From Clostridium sp. MD294 (GTDB lineage Bacteria > Bacillota > Clostridia > Lachnospirales > Anaerotignaceae), in contig NZ_CP097810.1 of the NCBI RefSeq assembly GCF_000364165.2, positions 1,054,001 to 1,118,000 of the forward strand: DNA of 64,000 bases, given 5' to 3'. This document shows, piece after piece, positions 8,428 through 17,908 of this stretch; positions within the stretch are counted from its first letter, which is position 1, and every line of letters begins with the position of its first letter. Position numbers and translations under genes: made by a program. The notes under the pieces were generated by a model. That model saw nothing but the letters and a program-made list of their open reading frames with translations, was not told where the DNA came from and ran no database searches.

Positions 8428-9807
8428 TTAACTTTTTGCTTTTGCAGCTTCTGCTTCTGCTCTTGCTTTTGCAGCAGCAGCGGCTTTTTTACCAGCTTCA
8501 ATTTTCTTTGTTGCACGGATAGACTGTGCTAACTGACGTTTTGCGGGACATTCAAAAGAACAACTTCCGCATTCAATACAATCTAAGCCATGATGTTTTA
8601 CAAAGTTTTCTCCATCGCCACGAATTGCAAATTGATTAAGCATAAAAGGCATTAAGCCCATTGGACAATGGTCAACACATTTTGCACAACGAATACAGTT
8701 TCTTTCTTCTGGAATAAAAGCTTCTTCTGCTGTAAAGCATAAAAGACCAGAAGATGTTTTTACTGTAGCTACGTCAAGTGTGAAAAGAGTTGGACCCATC
8801 ATAGGACCTCCAGCAATCAGTTTTGCAGGTGGATTATCTTCTTTAAAACCGCCTATTGCTTCAACAATATCTCTCATAGTCATACCAATTCTGATTTTGT
8901 AGTTGCCTGGATTTTTTACAGCACCACCAGTTATTGTCATAATTCTTCTCATAAGAGGTCTGCCCCTGAATAAAGCTCTTTCAATAGCAACAACAGTATC
9001 TACGTTGTCAACAATACAACCAGCACTAGCAGGTAAAGCACCTGATTTTACTTCTCTTTTTGTAATAGAATAAATAAGGTGTTTTTCTGAACCTTGTGGG
9101 AATTTTGTCACAAGAGGTTGTACAGTAATGTTTGAAATACCTTCACAGGCTTTTGTCATTGCTTCAATTGCTTTTGGTTTGTTCATTTCAATGCCTATTA
9201 CACCTTTTGCATTAGGGTGTAATTTCAGCATTATTTGTAATCCTCTTACTACTTTTTCAGACTCCTCAAGCATAATGCGGTAGTCACAAGTTAAATAAGG
9301 TTCACATTCTGCTGCATTGATAAGTATGTAGTCAATAGGCTGGTCTTTAGGAGGGTTTAGTTTTACGTGTGTTGGAAAACCAGCACCACCTAAACCAACC
9401 ACACCAGCATTTTTGATGCAGTTAAGAATTTCTTCATTGCTCATAGTAGTATAATCATGAGCTTCATTGAGTCCTTCTACTTCTACCATTTTGGCATCAT
9501 TTTTTACAACAATAGCTTTTACCATGTTGCCACCTGGAACAAGCATAGGACGAATATCTACCACTTCACCAGAAACACTGGAGAAAATAGGAGAAGACAT
9601 AAAAGCAGGTGATTCTGCTATTTTTTGTCCTACCTTTACATAGTCGCCTACAGCAACTAATGGTTCACAAGGTGCACCTATGTGCTGGGACATAGGGAAA
9701 AACAATTCTGAATTTTCTTTTGGGAGTATCACTTTGATAGGCTGTTCTGCAGAAAGTGCTTTGCCATCTGGTGGGTGAACTCCACGTTTGAACGTTAAAG
9801 CTTGCAT
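8428..9807 (-). CDS. rnfC: Rnf complex NADH-binding subunit RnfC
   Basis: RnfC is the peripheral subunit that exchanges electrons with NAD(H). The 459-residue protein has an N-terminal barrel-sandwich region, the nucleotide/FMN-binding stretch GVVGLGGAGFPTHVKL (about 135-150), and two C-terminal [4Fe-4S] motifs, CIRCAKCVDHCPMG and CIECGSCSFECPAK. An Ala/Lys/Glu-rich tail follows, as often seen in RnfC. It is the first gene of the operon, with AGAGGGGG about 7 nt before the ATG and a good promoter about 100 bp upstream. Confidence 0.95.
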   Translation of the reverse strand: MQALTFKRGVHPPDGKALSAEQPIKVILPKENSELFFPMSQHIGAPCEPLVAVGDYVKVGQKIAESPAFMSSPIFSSVSGEVVDIRPMLVPGGNMVKAIVVKNDAKMVEVEGLNEAHDYTTMSNEEILNCIKNAGVVGLGGAGFPTHVKLNPPKDQPIDYILINAAECEPYLTCDYRIMLEESEKVVRGLQIMLKLHPNAKGVIGIEMNKPKAIEAMTKACEGISNITVQPLVTKFPQGSEKHLIYSITKREVKSGALPASAGCIVDNVDTVVAIERALFRGRPLMRRIMTITGGAVKNPGNYKIRIGMTMRDIVEAIGGFKEDNPPAKLIAGGPMMGPTLFTLDVATVKTSSGLLCFTAEEAFIPEERNCIRCAKCVDHCPMGLMPFMLNQFAIRGDGENFVKHHGLDCIECGSCSFECPAKRQLAQSIRATKKIEAGKKAAAAAKARAEAEAAKAKS

Positions 9808-9908
9808 AGTATCCCCCTCTGTTCAATAAATTTTTTTGGTCAATTTTGACTGTTAGAGTAATGCAATTTTACTATAAATCATACAAGTGCATAAAATGAA
9901 CAAAAATT

Positions 9909-9937
9909 ATTTTAATACAAAATGAAATACTTCTCAA
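9909..9937 (-). promoter_or_regulatory. Promoter of the rnf operon
   Basis: On the minus strand TTGAGA (9932-9937) and TAAAAT (9909-9914) are separated by 17 bp, a good match to the housekeeping sigma consensus. It leaves a leader of about 95 nt before rnfC. I see no Rex-type palindrome at this promoter. Confidence 0.6.
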
Positions 9938-10384
9938 CCACTTTTTCAGAAAAATTTCTTTTTTCATAAAAACATAGCATTTCCGTGTAGTATAATATAC
10001 AAACAACGAAAATACTTTTTTGTCATAACTATAATTGCTATAAGAGAAGAAAATACTCTATCAAAATATTTTGTATGCAAATTGTATGTTCTAGTAACAG
10101 TTTACTATTATTATTACAAAAAGTAAATGATAATTTATTACAAATTGATAATTTTTTGTAAATAAAAAAATTTTTTTTTATTTTTGTACAAAAAATAGAA
10201 CAATGTAAAAAAGTATACCATAATTACTAGTAATAATAGTGTAATAGTAGATTTTTTAATGATATGATTGCTATACTACAAAAGAATTTGATAATATATA
10301 TTCAAAATAGTATGATAAAAAAGTTAGTTGTAGAATAATAACTAGCAATCTAATTTTGGTAAGTTTTTTATAATAGAATAACTT
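9938..10384. other. AT-rich intergenic region between rnfC and the MocR gene
   Basis: This divergent spacer is extremely A+T-rich and has no coding potential on either strand. Apart from the two divergent promoters flanking it I see only short runs of A and T and scattered TATAAT-like words (for example around 9990). No hairpin terminator or clear operator stands out. Confidence 0.5.
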
Positions 10385-10414
10385 TTGACTTTTTCAAATA
10401 TATTTAACTAAAAT
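10385..10414 (+). promoter_or_regulatory. Putative promoter of the MocR gene
   Basis: TTGACT (10385-10390) and TAAAAT (10409-10414) are separated by 18 bp, about 65 bp before the start codon. Placement and spacing are reasonable. Confidence 0.5.
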
Positions 10415-10479
10415 AAGTAATTATTTTATATAAACAATTTAAAGTAATAAAAACAAAAGTGAAATAAAGGAGAATAGAT

Positions 10480-11910
10480 ATGAACTCATTTCATTCTATC
10501 GTGATAGATAAAAAAATAGAAACACCATTGTATCAACAATTAGCAGAAGGACTTTGTCATATGATTGAGCAAGGGATACTTCCAGCGAATAGTAAATTGC
10601 CTCCTATTAGGAGAATGGCATCAAAACTTCATGTCAATGCAGTTACAGTAGTAACAGCATATAAATATTTAGAGCAGAAAAAAGTAGTATATTCATTAGT
10701 AGGAAGTGGTACATATGTATCTCCTTTACCCATAGAACAAATAGAAAAACCTCTTGTATTAGAGCAGACAAAAAAATTTGAAAAACAAAGCAGTATAGAA
10801 AATGCTATTAATTTTGTAGATACTTCTATGCCACAACATTTATTTCCTGTAGAAGAATTTAAAGAAGCATTTGATACTGTTTTGAGTAGAGAAAAAGGGA
10901 AAGCATTTGAATATTTGGATAGTATGGGATATATGCCTTTAAGACAAATGCTATGTCAGTATTTGCAGGAATATGGTATCTATGCCTCAGCGGAAAATAT
11001 ACAAATTATATCTGGAGCACAGCAGGGTATTGATATTATATCAAAAGCACTTGTAAATTATGGAGATACTATATTTACAGAAAAACCTACATTTTATGGA
11101 GCGTGTGGAGCATTTTTGTCAAGAGGAGGAAATGTCATTACTGTAACTATGGAACAGGATGGTATTAATATGTCAGAACTTGAAAATTTATTAAAAGTAT
11201 ATCACCCTAAATTTTTATATATTATGGCATATTTTCAAACACCAACAGGAATTTCTTATAGTATGGAAAAAAAAAGAAAACTATTGGAATTAGCAGAAAA
11301 ATATCGTTTTTATATTATAGAAGATGATAACCTTTATGATTTTTATTATGGAACAGAAAGAATAATACCTTTAAAAGCATTAGATTATAAAAATAAAGTA
11401 ATTTATATTAAAAGTTTTTCGAAAATATTAATGCCTGGACTGCGTATGGGATTTATGCTTTTGCCTAAAAAATTGTTGGAAAGTGTTCAGTCAGCAAAAT
11501 ATACAACAGATATATCTACATCGGGATTTTTACAAAAAGGAGTAGAATATTATTTGAGAAAATACGGCTGGCAATATCATAGTTCTATTATGAGAAAATA
11601 TGGAGGAGAACAGTATCGTATGGCAATCAGTGCAGTTAAAAAACATTTAGAAGGAAAAGTAACGTTTTTACTTCCAGAGGGAGGAATAAGTTTGTGGCTA
11701 AATTTGCCTCCAGAAGTTGAAGCAGAAAAATTGTGTACTATGCTTATAGAAGAAAAAGTTGTTGTAGCACCAAGTAGTCAGTATTATATGGGACAAAAAG
11801 AACAGGAAAGTATTAGAGTTTGTTTTAGTAATGTAAAACAGAGAGAATTAGAGCAAGGTATGAAAAAAATAGGCAATACCATTGATAAAATATTAAAAAA
11901 TGCCCCTTGA
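10480..11910 (+). CDS. MocR-type GntR regulator with aminotransferase domain
   Basis: MocR regulators join a GntR winged-helix DNA-binding domain to a fold-type I aminotransferase domain that uses pyridoxal phosphate (PLP) as cofactor or effector. In the 476 residues, the GntR domain spans about 10-78 (TPLYQQLAEGLCHMIEQG, then LPPIRRMASKLHVNAVTVV) and the aminotransferase domain about 115-470. The PLP lysine is visible in YIKSFSKILMPGLRMGF, and the Asp of the cofactor pocket in EDDNLYDF. The ATG has AAGGAG 7 nt upstream. The regulon is unknown; relatives control vitamin B6, GABA or amino-acid genes, but no such target lies next to it. Confidence 0.88.
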   Translation: MNSFHSIVIDKKIETPLYQQLAEGLCHMIEQGILPANSKLPPIRRMASKLHVNAVTVVTAYKYLEQKKVVYSLVGSGTYVSPLPIEQIEKPLVLEQTKKFEKQSSIENAINFVDTSMPQHLFPVEEFKEAFDTVLSREKGKAFEYLDSMGYMPLRQMLCQYLQEYGIYASAENIQIISGAQQGIDIISKALVNYGDTIFTEKPTFYGACGAFLSRGGNVITVTMEQDGINMSELENLLKVYHPKFLYIMAYFQTPTGISYSMEKKRKLLELAEKYRFYIIEDDNLYDFYYGTERIIPLKALDYKNKVIYIKSFSKILMPGLRMGFMLLPKKLLESVQSAKYTTDISTSGFLQKGVEYYLRKYGWQYHSSIMRKYGGEQYRMAISAVKKHLEGKVTFLLPEGGISLWLNLPPEVEAEKLCTMLIEEKVVVAPSSQYYMGQKEQESIRVCFSNVKQRELEQGMKKIGNTIDKILKNAP

Positions 11911-11935
11911 CAATATATTAGAGTGTCGTTATAAT
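11907..11935 (+). promoter_or_regulatory. Promoter of the alaS T-box transcript
   Basis: A perfect TTGACA (11907-11912) and TATAAT (11930-11935) are separated by 17 bp. The -35 box contains the stop codon of the preceding MocR gene, so the two transcription units abut without a terminator between them. Confidence 0.85.
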
Positions 11936-11944
11936 TTTTTATAC

Positions 11945-12214
11945 AATAAATAAAAGAGAAAAATGGTATAAAAAGAAGTAGTACACAAAAATACAGCTTT
12001 TCAGAGAGAAACGAAAAAGGTGGAAGCGTTTTAAGTATGATTTGTGGAAGCAGTCTTTTTTGCAATAAAAGTTGTAAACAGCAGGGCGGAAAATTGTAGT
12101 ATGTCCTGACGTAACACCTGCGTTAAAGGGATAGAGAGATGCTTTTGCATAATAAGGGTGGTACCACGAGAAATTCCCGTCCCTGACCAATATGGTCAAG
12201 GGGCGTTTTTTTAT
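11945..12214 (+). promoter_or_regulatory. T-box riboswitch controlling alaS
   Basis: The leader contains the hallmark T-box sequence AAGGGTGGTACCACG (about 12154-12168), which binds the uncharged tRNA acceptor end, followed directly by an intrinsic terminator. The upstream part holds stem-I-like elements (AGAGAG near 11992 and a GGTGGAAG loop). By context the specifier should be an alanine GCN codon; GCA near 12049 is a candidate but I cannot fold it reliably. Low charged tRNA-Ala should favour antitermination and alaS expression. Confidence 0.92.
12177..12213 (+). terminator. Regulated terminator of the alaS T-box leader
   Basis: The stem CCCTGACCA / TGGTCAAGGG with loop ATA, extended by outer C-G pairs, is followed by seven T (about 12206-12212). 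It competes with the T-box antiterminator immediately upstream. Confidence 0.9.
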
Positions 12215-12235
12215 GAGAATTAAGGAGGAATATAT

Positions 12236-14875
12236 ATGCAAAAATTAGGGGTTAATGAAATCAGAGAAAAATTTCTTTCATTTTTTGAAAGCAAAGACCA
12301 TTTACGTTTACAAAGTTTTTCTGTAGTACCAAAAAATGACAATAGTTTGCTTTTAATCAATTCAGGTATGGCACCTATGAAGGCGTACTTTACAGGACAA
12401 GAAACACCACCAAGAAAAAGAGTTACCACTTGTCAAAAATGTATTAGAACAGGAGATATTGAAAATGTAGGGAAAACAGCAAGACATGGTACATTTTTTG
12501 AAATGCTGGGAGATTTTTCATTTGGAGATTATTTTAAAAATGAAATTATACCTTGGTCATGGGAATTTGTCACAAAAGTGCTTGAAATACCAGAAGATAA
12601 ACTTCATGTTACAGTATATTTAGAAGATGATGAGTCTTATGATATTTGGCATAATGTCGTAGGATTGCCTGAAGAACGTATTACAAGATTAGGAAAAGAA
12701 GATAATTTTTGGGAGCATGGATTAGGTCCTTGTGGTCCTTGTACAGAAATTTATTATGATAGAGGAGAAGAATATGGCTGTAATAGCCCTACTTGTGGCG
12801 TAGGTTGCGACTGTGATAGATATATGGAATTTTGGAATTTAGTATTAACACAGTTTGACAAAAAAGAAGATGGTACTTATGAATTGTTGGAACAAAAAAA
12901 TGTAGATACTGGTATGGGGCTAGAAAGAATGGCAACCATTATGCAAAGAGTAGACTCTATATTTGATGTAGATACCGTACAAAATATTATTAAAAAAGTG
13001 TGTGAAATTGCCAATGTAACATATGGCAAAGATAAAAAAATAGATGTTTCAATAAGAGTCATTACAGACCACATTCGTTCTGTAACCGTTATGACAGCAG
13101 ATGGTGTATTGCCTTCTAATGAAGGAAGGGGTTATGTATTACGCCGTTTGTTAAGACGTGCAGCACGTCATGGAAAATTATTGGGCATTAAAGGAGAATT
13201 TTTAGCAGAATTAAGTAAAACAGTCATAGCAAATTCTGGCGATGCTTACCCTGAATTAGTGGATAAAAAAGATTATATATTAAAAATATTGACAATAGAA
13301 GAAAATAGTTTTTATAAAACAATAGATAAAGGTATGGAAATATTAAAAGCAGATATTGCAGAAATGAAAAAAGAAGGACAAACAGTAATGTCTGGAGAAA
13401 AATCATTCCGCCTTTATGACACCTATGGTTTTCCTATTGATTTAACAAAAGAGATATTGGAAGAAGAAGGCTTCGGATTAGATGAAAGTGCTTTTGAAAA
13501 AGAAATGACACAACAAAAAGATAGAGCAAGAGCAGCAAGAGGAGAAAGCACATTTATGGGTGCTGATGAAAATGTTTATAATCAATTAGATGTCAATATG
13601 GAAACAAAATTTGCAGGATATGATATAAAACAGTTAACAGATGCAAAAGTCATTGCATTGATAACAAATGATGCTGTAGCAGAAAATGCTAGTGCAGGAG
13701 ATAGTGTTTGTGTATTTTTGAATAATACACCATTTTATGCAGAAAGCGGTGGACAAGTAGGGGACAATGGTATTATCAAAACAGAAACAGGTGTTGTAGA
13801 AATTACAGACTGTATTAAAGTAGTAGGAGGAAAAATTGCACATATTGGTAAAGTAAAAGAGGGAAGTATTTCTGTAGGAGATAGTGCTTGTGCAGAAATT
13901 GATATGATATTGAGAATGGCAACTTCTAGAAACCATAGTGCAACACATCTTTTGCAAAAAGCATTGAGAACAGTTTTGGGCACTCATGTAGAGCAAGCTG
14001 GTTCTTATGTTAGTGCTGAGAGATTACGTTTTGACTTTACGCATTTTGCAGCATTGACAGAACAGGAATTAAAAGAAGTAGAAAATATAGTAAATGAAAA
14101 AATATTTGAAAGTCTGCCTATAAATACTTGTGAAAAGTCTATTGAAGAAGCAAGACAAATGGGAGCAATGGCACTGTTTGGTGAAAAATATGGTGATGTT
14201 GTTAGAGTAGTAACAATGGGAGATTTCAGTATAGAACTTTGTGGTGGTGCACATTTAAGTAATACAGCACAAGTAGGTTCTTTCAAAATAATATCTGAAA
14301 ATGGTATTGCAGCAGGTGTTAGAAGAATTGAAGCATTAACAGGCACAGAAGCATTAAAATATTATCAATCACAAGAAGAACAAATCAAAAATATATGCAA
14401 AGTAGTAAAGACAAATACAGAAAATGTAGTCAATAGAGTAGAGCAAATTGTTGCTGAGCAAAAAGAAATGTCAAAAGAAATAGAAAAATTAAAATCAAAA
14501 TTAGCAGGTAGTGCTGTAGAGGAAATATTGTCACAAAAACAAGAAATTAGTGGTGTTTCAGTAGTTTGTGCAAAAGTGCAAGATGCTGATGGCAATGCAC
14601 TCAAAACAATAGGTGACCAGTTAAAAGTAAAATTAGTTTCTGGTGTTGTAGTGCTGGCAAGTGGCAAAGGTGATAAAGTCAACTTATTAGCTATGGCAAC
14701 AGATGATGTAGTGAAAAAAGGAGTACACGCAGGAAATATTATAAAAGCAGCAGCAGCTTGTTGTGGCGGTGGTGGCGGTGGTCGCCCTAATATGGCACAG
14801 GCAGGAGGAAAAGACGCTTCTAAAATGGAACAGGCTTTAGAAAAAGCAAAAGAAGTAATACAACAACAATTATAA
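12236..14875 (+). CDS. alaS: Alanyl-tRNA synthetase
   Basis: This enzyme charges tRNA-Ala with alanine and edits mischarged serine and glycine. The 879-residue length is standard for the full architecture: class II catalytic core (FFEMLGDFSFGDYF, RTGDIENVG), tRNA recognition domain, editing domain with zinc-binding HSATHLL and CGGAH, and a C-terminal DHHA1/C-Ala domain with a run of glycines (CCGGGGGGRPNMAQ). The start has AAGGAGG 9 nt upstream. Expression is under a T-box leader. Confidence 0.98.
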   Translation: MQKLGVNEIREKFLSFFESKDHLRLQSFSVVPKNDNSLLLINSGMAPMKAYFTGQETPPRKRVTTCQKCIRTGDIENVGKTARHGTFFEMLGDFSFGDYFKNEIIPWSWEFVTKVLEIPEDKLHVTVYLEDDESYDIWHNVVGLPEERITRLGKEDNFWEHGLGPCGPCTEIYYDRGEEYGCNSPTCGVGCDCDRYMEFWNLVLTQFDKKEDGTYELLEQKNVDTGMGLERMATIMQRVDSIFDVDTVQNIIKKVCEIANVTYGKDKKIDVSIRVITDHIRSVTVMTADGVLPSNEGRGYVLRRLLRRAARHGKLLGIKGEFLAELSKTVIANSGDAYPELVDKKDYILKILTIEENSFYKTIDKGMEILKADIAEMKKEGQTVMSGEKSFRLYDTYGFPIDLTKEILEEEGFGLDESAFEKEMTQQKDRARAARGESTFMGADENVYNQLDVNMETKFAGYDIKQLTDAKVIALITNDAVAENASAGDSVCVFLNNTPFYAESGGQVGDNGIIKTETGVVEITDCIKVVGGKIAHIGKVKEGSISVGDSACAEIDMILRMATSRNHSATHLLQKALRTVLGTHVEQAGSYVSAERLRFDFTHFAALTEQELKEVENIVNEKIFESLPINTCEKSIEEARQMGAMALFGEKYGDVVRVVTMGDFSIELCGGAHLSNTAQVGSFKIISENGIAAGVRRIEALTGTEALKYYQSQEEQIKNICKVVKTNTENVVNRVEQIVAEQKEMSKEIEKLKSKLAGSAVEEILSQKQEISGVSVVCAKVQDADGNALKTIGDQLKVKLVSGVVVLASGKGDKVNLLAMATDDVVKKGVHAGNIIKAAAACCGGGGGGRPNMAQAGGKDASKMEQALEKAKEVIQQQL

Positions 14876-14881
14876 TAAAAA

Positions 14882-14918
14882 CCCCTCTTTCCTTGCTGGA
14901 GAGAGGGCTTTTTTTGTA
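14882..14918 (+). terminator. Terminator of alaS
   Basis: CCCTCTTTCC and GGAGAGAGGG form the stem of a hairpin followed by a run of seven T, starting about 7 bp after the stop codon. Confidence 0.93.
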
Positions 14919-15114
14919 AAAATAAAATGACGATAGAATATTACAATTTTTTTAACGACAATGATAATAATTTGTATAAAGTGACAAATACTTCCAAAGA
15001 CTAACAAATTGCGATGTAAAATAACAGAATTTTTATTTATTATGAATATAGTTTTAATAATAAACTAGTTGTATAATAACTACAGATTTATAAATCTAAT
15101 TACTTAAAAAGCTT

Positions 15115-15654
15115 ATGATGATGTTATTATCTGCTATGATGGTAACAGGAAGTATGTCTATGGCTCATGCAGCAGAACCTGACGAGGATTTGTCTGATGA
15201 AATTATAGAAGCTGTTGATGTGAGTGATGAAAAGCTTACTGTTTATGATGGTGAAGGAATTGCCCCTAGAATGGATAGTTTAAAGCGTTTGTTTACTATG
15301 GAGTATAAAAATTTGCTTAAAAATGAGAGAGTTACTACTGTATTAAAGGGTTCTGCTTATAGTTTTGATCCTAAAGATATAAAAACAAAAGCACTTCATA
15401 TTACTGTTACACCTGATACAAATAAAAGTACAGATACTTGTAGCTTAAAGGTAGGCGTGGGTTATCCAGTTGGTGGCGGATTTATAGAAAATAACTATGT
15501 TACAATGAGTTCTTATTATGGTGGTAGTTCTGACTTAGCTGTTGATGAAAAGCATATAGATTATACACAAAGACAATATGGTTTTGTAAGAAATGCTAGT
15601 AGACAAGGGTCAGCGTATGGTTCTGTTCAATTTGATGCATATGTAGACTGGTAA
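15115..15654 (+). CDS. Secreted protein of unknown function with atypical start
   Basis: I do not recognise the family. The 179 residues begin with a hydrophobic stretch (MMMLLSAMMVTGSMSMAHAAE) that ends in a good signal-peptidase site (AHA/AE), so export is likely. The mature part is small, with many Ser, Tyr and Gly, and could be a beta-rich domain. There is no obvious ribosome site before the ATG. The usual positively charged N-region is missing from the protein, yet the codons just upstream in frame (LLKK then L) supply it, preceded directly by a TAA. The original start may have been lost, or the gene may use weak initiation. Its own terminator follows. Confidence 0.6.
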   Translation: MMMLLSAMMVTGSMSMAHAAEPDEDLSDEIIEAVDVSDEKLTVYDGEGIAPRMDSLKRLFTMEYKNLLKNERVTTVLKGSAYSFDPKDIKTKALHITVTPDTNKSTDTCSLKVGVGYPVGGGFIENNYVTMSSYYGGSSDLAVDEKHIDYTQRQYGFVRNASRQGSAYGSVQFDAYVDW

Positions 15655-15664
15655 AATAATAATT

Positions 15665-15708
15665 AAAAAAAGAACAATATTCTATTTTTGTAATATTGTT
15701 CTTTTTTA
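15665..15708 (+). terminator. Terminator after the secreted protein gene
   Basis: AAAAAAGAACAATATT and AATATTGTTCTTTTTT form a long hairpin ending in T residues. The symmetry means it may work in both directions. Confidence 0.88.
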
Positions 15709-15724
15709 TATCATGAAAAAAGAG

Positions 15725-15783
15725 AGGATTACAAATTATGAAAATAGAAAATTTGAAAAAATTTAAAATGTTTTATACTATTA
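15725..15783 (+). repeat. First copy of a duplicated ribosome-site and 5' coding segment
   Basis: The segment from AGGATTACAAATTATG onward recurs at 16383-16441. The first 28 bases are identical and the following 30 or so are nearly so. It covers the ribosome site, start codon and N-terminal anchor of two adjacent genes. Confidence 0.85.
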
Positions 15784-16307
15784 TTATTACTTTAGTAATA
15801 TTATGCAGTTTAGTTTATTATTTTGGATATTATAGAAATTCCCCAGAATATGCTGATAAAAATTCCCCAGAATATGCTGCAAATATATTTTTTAGTAAAA
15901 TTAAAAATAGCAAACCAGGAGAAAGAAATGGAGAAGAAATATATCAGATGACATATTATGAAAAAAGCCTTTCTATGGGCTCTAATATTATTGATTTTGA
16001 AGAAATGATAAAAGTTTATTATAAAGATTTGGCTTTGAACAAATATAAGTTAAAAAGTAAAACAAAAATAGATAATGATCTGTATGAATTTACTGTATTT
16101 ACAGAACCCAAAATAATTAGTGTCACAAATATAAATAGAGACGATAATATGCTTAAATTTTTTATGATTAGAATAAATGGAGAATGGAAATTAGCTTGGG
16201 GAGTACATGAACTTCCAGACAGTAAACTACAGGAGCATGAAATTTTATATAAAAGATTAATTGCACTTAGAGAAGATGCAAAAAGAAATCATGCTGATTT
16301 GTATTGA
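15738..16307 (+). CDS. Membrane-anchored protein of unknown function, paralogue 1
   Basis: No family is recognised. The 189-residue protein starts with MKIENLKKFKMFY, has one membrane helix (about 13-32) and an extracytoplasmic remainder. Its fold may resemble small NTF2/DUF4829-like lipoprotein domains with a closing MIRINGEWKLAWGVHE stretch. A short duplication, NSPEYADKNSPEYAA, lies at about 34-48. The next gene is a diverged copy sharing the same N-terminal segment and ribosome site, so the pair arose by tandem duplication. Confidence 0.7.
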   Translation: MKIENLKKFKMFYTIIITLVILCSLVYYFGYYRNSPEYADKNSPEYAANIFFSKIKNSKPGERNGEEIYQMTYYEKSLSMGSNIIDFEEMIKVYYKDLALNKYKLKSKTKIDNDLYEFTVFTEPKIISVTNINRDDNMLKFFMIRINGEWKLAWGVHELPDSKLQEHEILYKRLIALREDAKRNHADLY

Positions 16308-16382
16308 TAAAAAATATTACTTTTTAAACATACAAAATAATGTATATCATTACTATAGTATTGCAAAAATAATAAAAAAGAA

Positions 16383-16441
16383 AGGATTACAAATTATGAA
16401 AATAGAAAATCTGAAAAAATCTAAAATATTTTATATTATTA
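16383..16441 (+). repeat. Second copy of the duplicated 5' segment
   Basis: This matches 15725-15783, with the same ribosome site, start codon and codons for MKIENLKK, then a few substitutions. Confidence 0.85.
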
Positions 16442-16926
16442 TTTTTATAGTGATTATAGTTTTTGGTATTACATACTATTTTAATTATTATAAAAATTCT
16501 CCTACTTATAGGGTAAATACATTTTTGAACAGTTTTAAAAGTAATATACAACAACAAAGAGATGTTGATGGTATATTTGATATGATTTATTTTAAAGTAC
16601 ATTCTCCACAGCTTGATGAAAATAGAAAAGATGGATATAAACATTTAATCATAGAAAATTATGATATATTGTATAAGAAAAAATTAGAAAGTGATATTTA
16701 TGCGTTTAAAATATCTATGAATGAAAGTTATGATGGAAAAAATTTTGAAAATAATGTATATGACATTTTTACAATAAAACAATATAACAAATGGTTTATT
16801 GCACTTGGAGTACATAATGTACCAGATGATATATTAGAAAAGTACGAAGATTTACAAAAAATGCTAGAAGAAGAAAAAAAAGATGATACTATTCTGCTAC
16901 CAGGTGAATTTGTACTTGGTGGCTAA
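16396..16926 (+). CDS. Membrane-anchored protein of unknown function, paralogue 2
   Basis: This 176-residue protein is related to the one just upstream: MKIENLKKSKIFY, one membrane helix at about 13-31, and an extracytoplasmic domain ending with the comparable FTIKQYNKWFIALGVHNVP. I set the start at 16396 rather than at an upstream in-frame ATG (16261) because the ribosome site GAAAGGA and the N-terminus then match paralogue 1 exactly, and the longer version would overlap the upstream gene. Function is unknown. Confidence 0.7.
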   Translation: MKIENLKKSKIFYIIIFIVIIVFGITYYFNYYKNSPTYRVNTFLNSFKSNIQQQRDVDGIFDMIYFKVHSPQLDENRKDGYKHLIIENYDILYKKKLESDIYAFKISMNESYDGKNFENNVYDIFTIKQYNKWFIALGVHNVPDDILEKYEDLQKMLEEEKKDDTILLPGEFVLGG

Positions 16927-16960
16927 ACAATAGGGTATTATAAAGAAGGAGTAGTTTTAT

Positions 16961-17860
16961 ATGAACATTACTATAATAAAATTAGTTGCAGCATTTACAA
17001 TGCTGTTAGACCACATTGCTGAAGTGTTTGGTATGGCAGGCTGGTGGTTTTTTGATGGTGAAATGTTGAGAAATATAGGCAGAATAGCATTTCCTTTGTT
17101 TGCTTTTGCTGTAGTAAATGGCTGGTATCATACCAAAGACAAATGTAAGTATTTTAGTAAAATAGCACTGTTTGCTGCAATTTCTCAAATACCTTATTCT
17201 TTGGCTTTTAGAACTACTAATACAATACCTTTAGAAGCAGGAGAAAAGCTTTATTATATTGGTTTGAGTTATAAATGGTATGTGTTGTTGTTTTTTGTAG
17301 TAATTATATTGTTAAATTATTGTTTTATGAAAAAAAACAATATTGCTTTAGAAAAATATCATATAATGTTGTTTTTACTGCTTTTGTTTTATAGTGTTGA
17401 GATAAAAATAAATGGAATATGGATACTATATGATGAATTGAATGTACTGAATACATTTTTATGTGGACTATTGATATTACATCATTATGAATATATCAAA
17501 AAAAATAGTATAGATAAAAAGTGTGTTTATTCTGTAATAAATTCTATGATGTTTGTACTGCTTTGTTTTTATAGGGCAGATTATGGAGATTATTTTGCAG
17601 GAATTGCACTTGTTTTGCTGCTGTATTTTACTTATCATAAAAAACTAATGAGTAGTATAGTAATTATAATATGGGCTTTTGTGCTTTATGCAGTTGTCTG
17701 TGCTAATTTAAAAAATGCACTATTTGCTATGTTGTCTATAGTATTTGTACTGTTATATAACGAACGCAAATTACCTCGTTTGAAAAATTTCTTTTATATA
17801 TGGTATCCTTTTCATATTTTGCTGATTGGTATAGTGAATATAATAATTAAAATAACTTAA
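16961..17860 (+). CDS. TraX-family integral membrane protein
   Basis: TraX of the F plasmid acetylates the pilin N-terminus. Firmicute homologues are membrane acyltransferase-like proteins of unknown target. The family start is clear: KLVAAFTMLLDHIAEVF, then RNIGRIAFPLFAFAVVNGW, then SQIPYSLAF. The 299 residues are predicted to span the membrane about eight to ten times. The start has AAGGAG at a good distance. It lies 34 bp after the paralogous pair and may be in the same transcript. Confidence 0.8.
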   Translation: MNITIIKLVAAFTMLLDHIAEVFGMAGWWFFDGEMLRNIGRIAFPLFAFAVVNGWYHTKDKCKYFSKIALFAAISQIPYSLAFRTTNTIPLEAGEKLYYIGLSYKWYVLLFFVVIILLNYCFMKKNNIALEKYHIMLFLLLLFYSVEIKINGIWILYDELNVLNTFLCGLLILHHYEYIKKNSIDKKCVYSVINSMMFVLLCFYRADYGDYFAGIALVLLLYFTYHKKLMSSIVIIIWAFVLYAVVCANLKNALFAMLSIVFVLLYNERKLPRLKNFFYIWYPFHILLIGIVNIIIKIT

Positions 17861-17908
17861 AAGATAATTATAATAAAAAGTTTTTTAATATATTAAAAAA
17901 AAGAGCAT

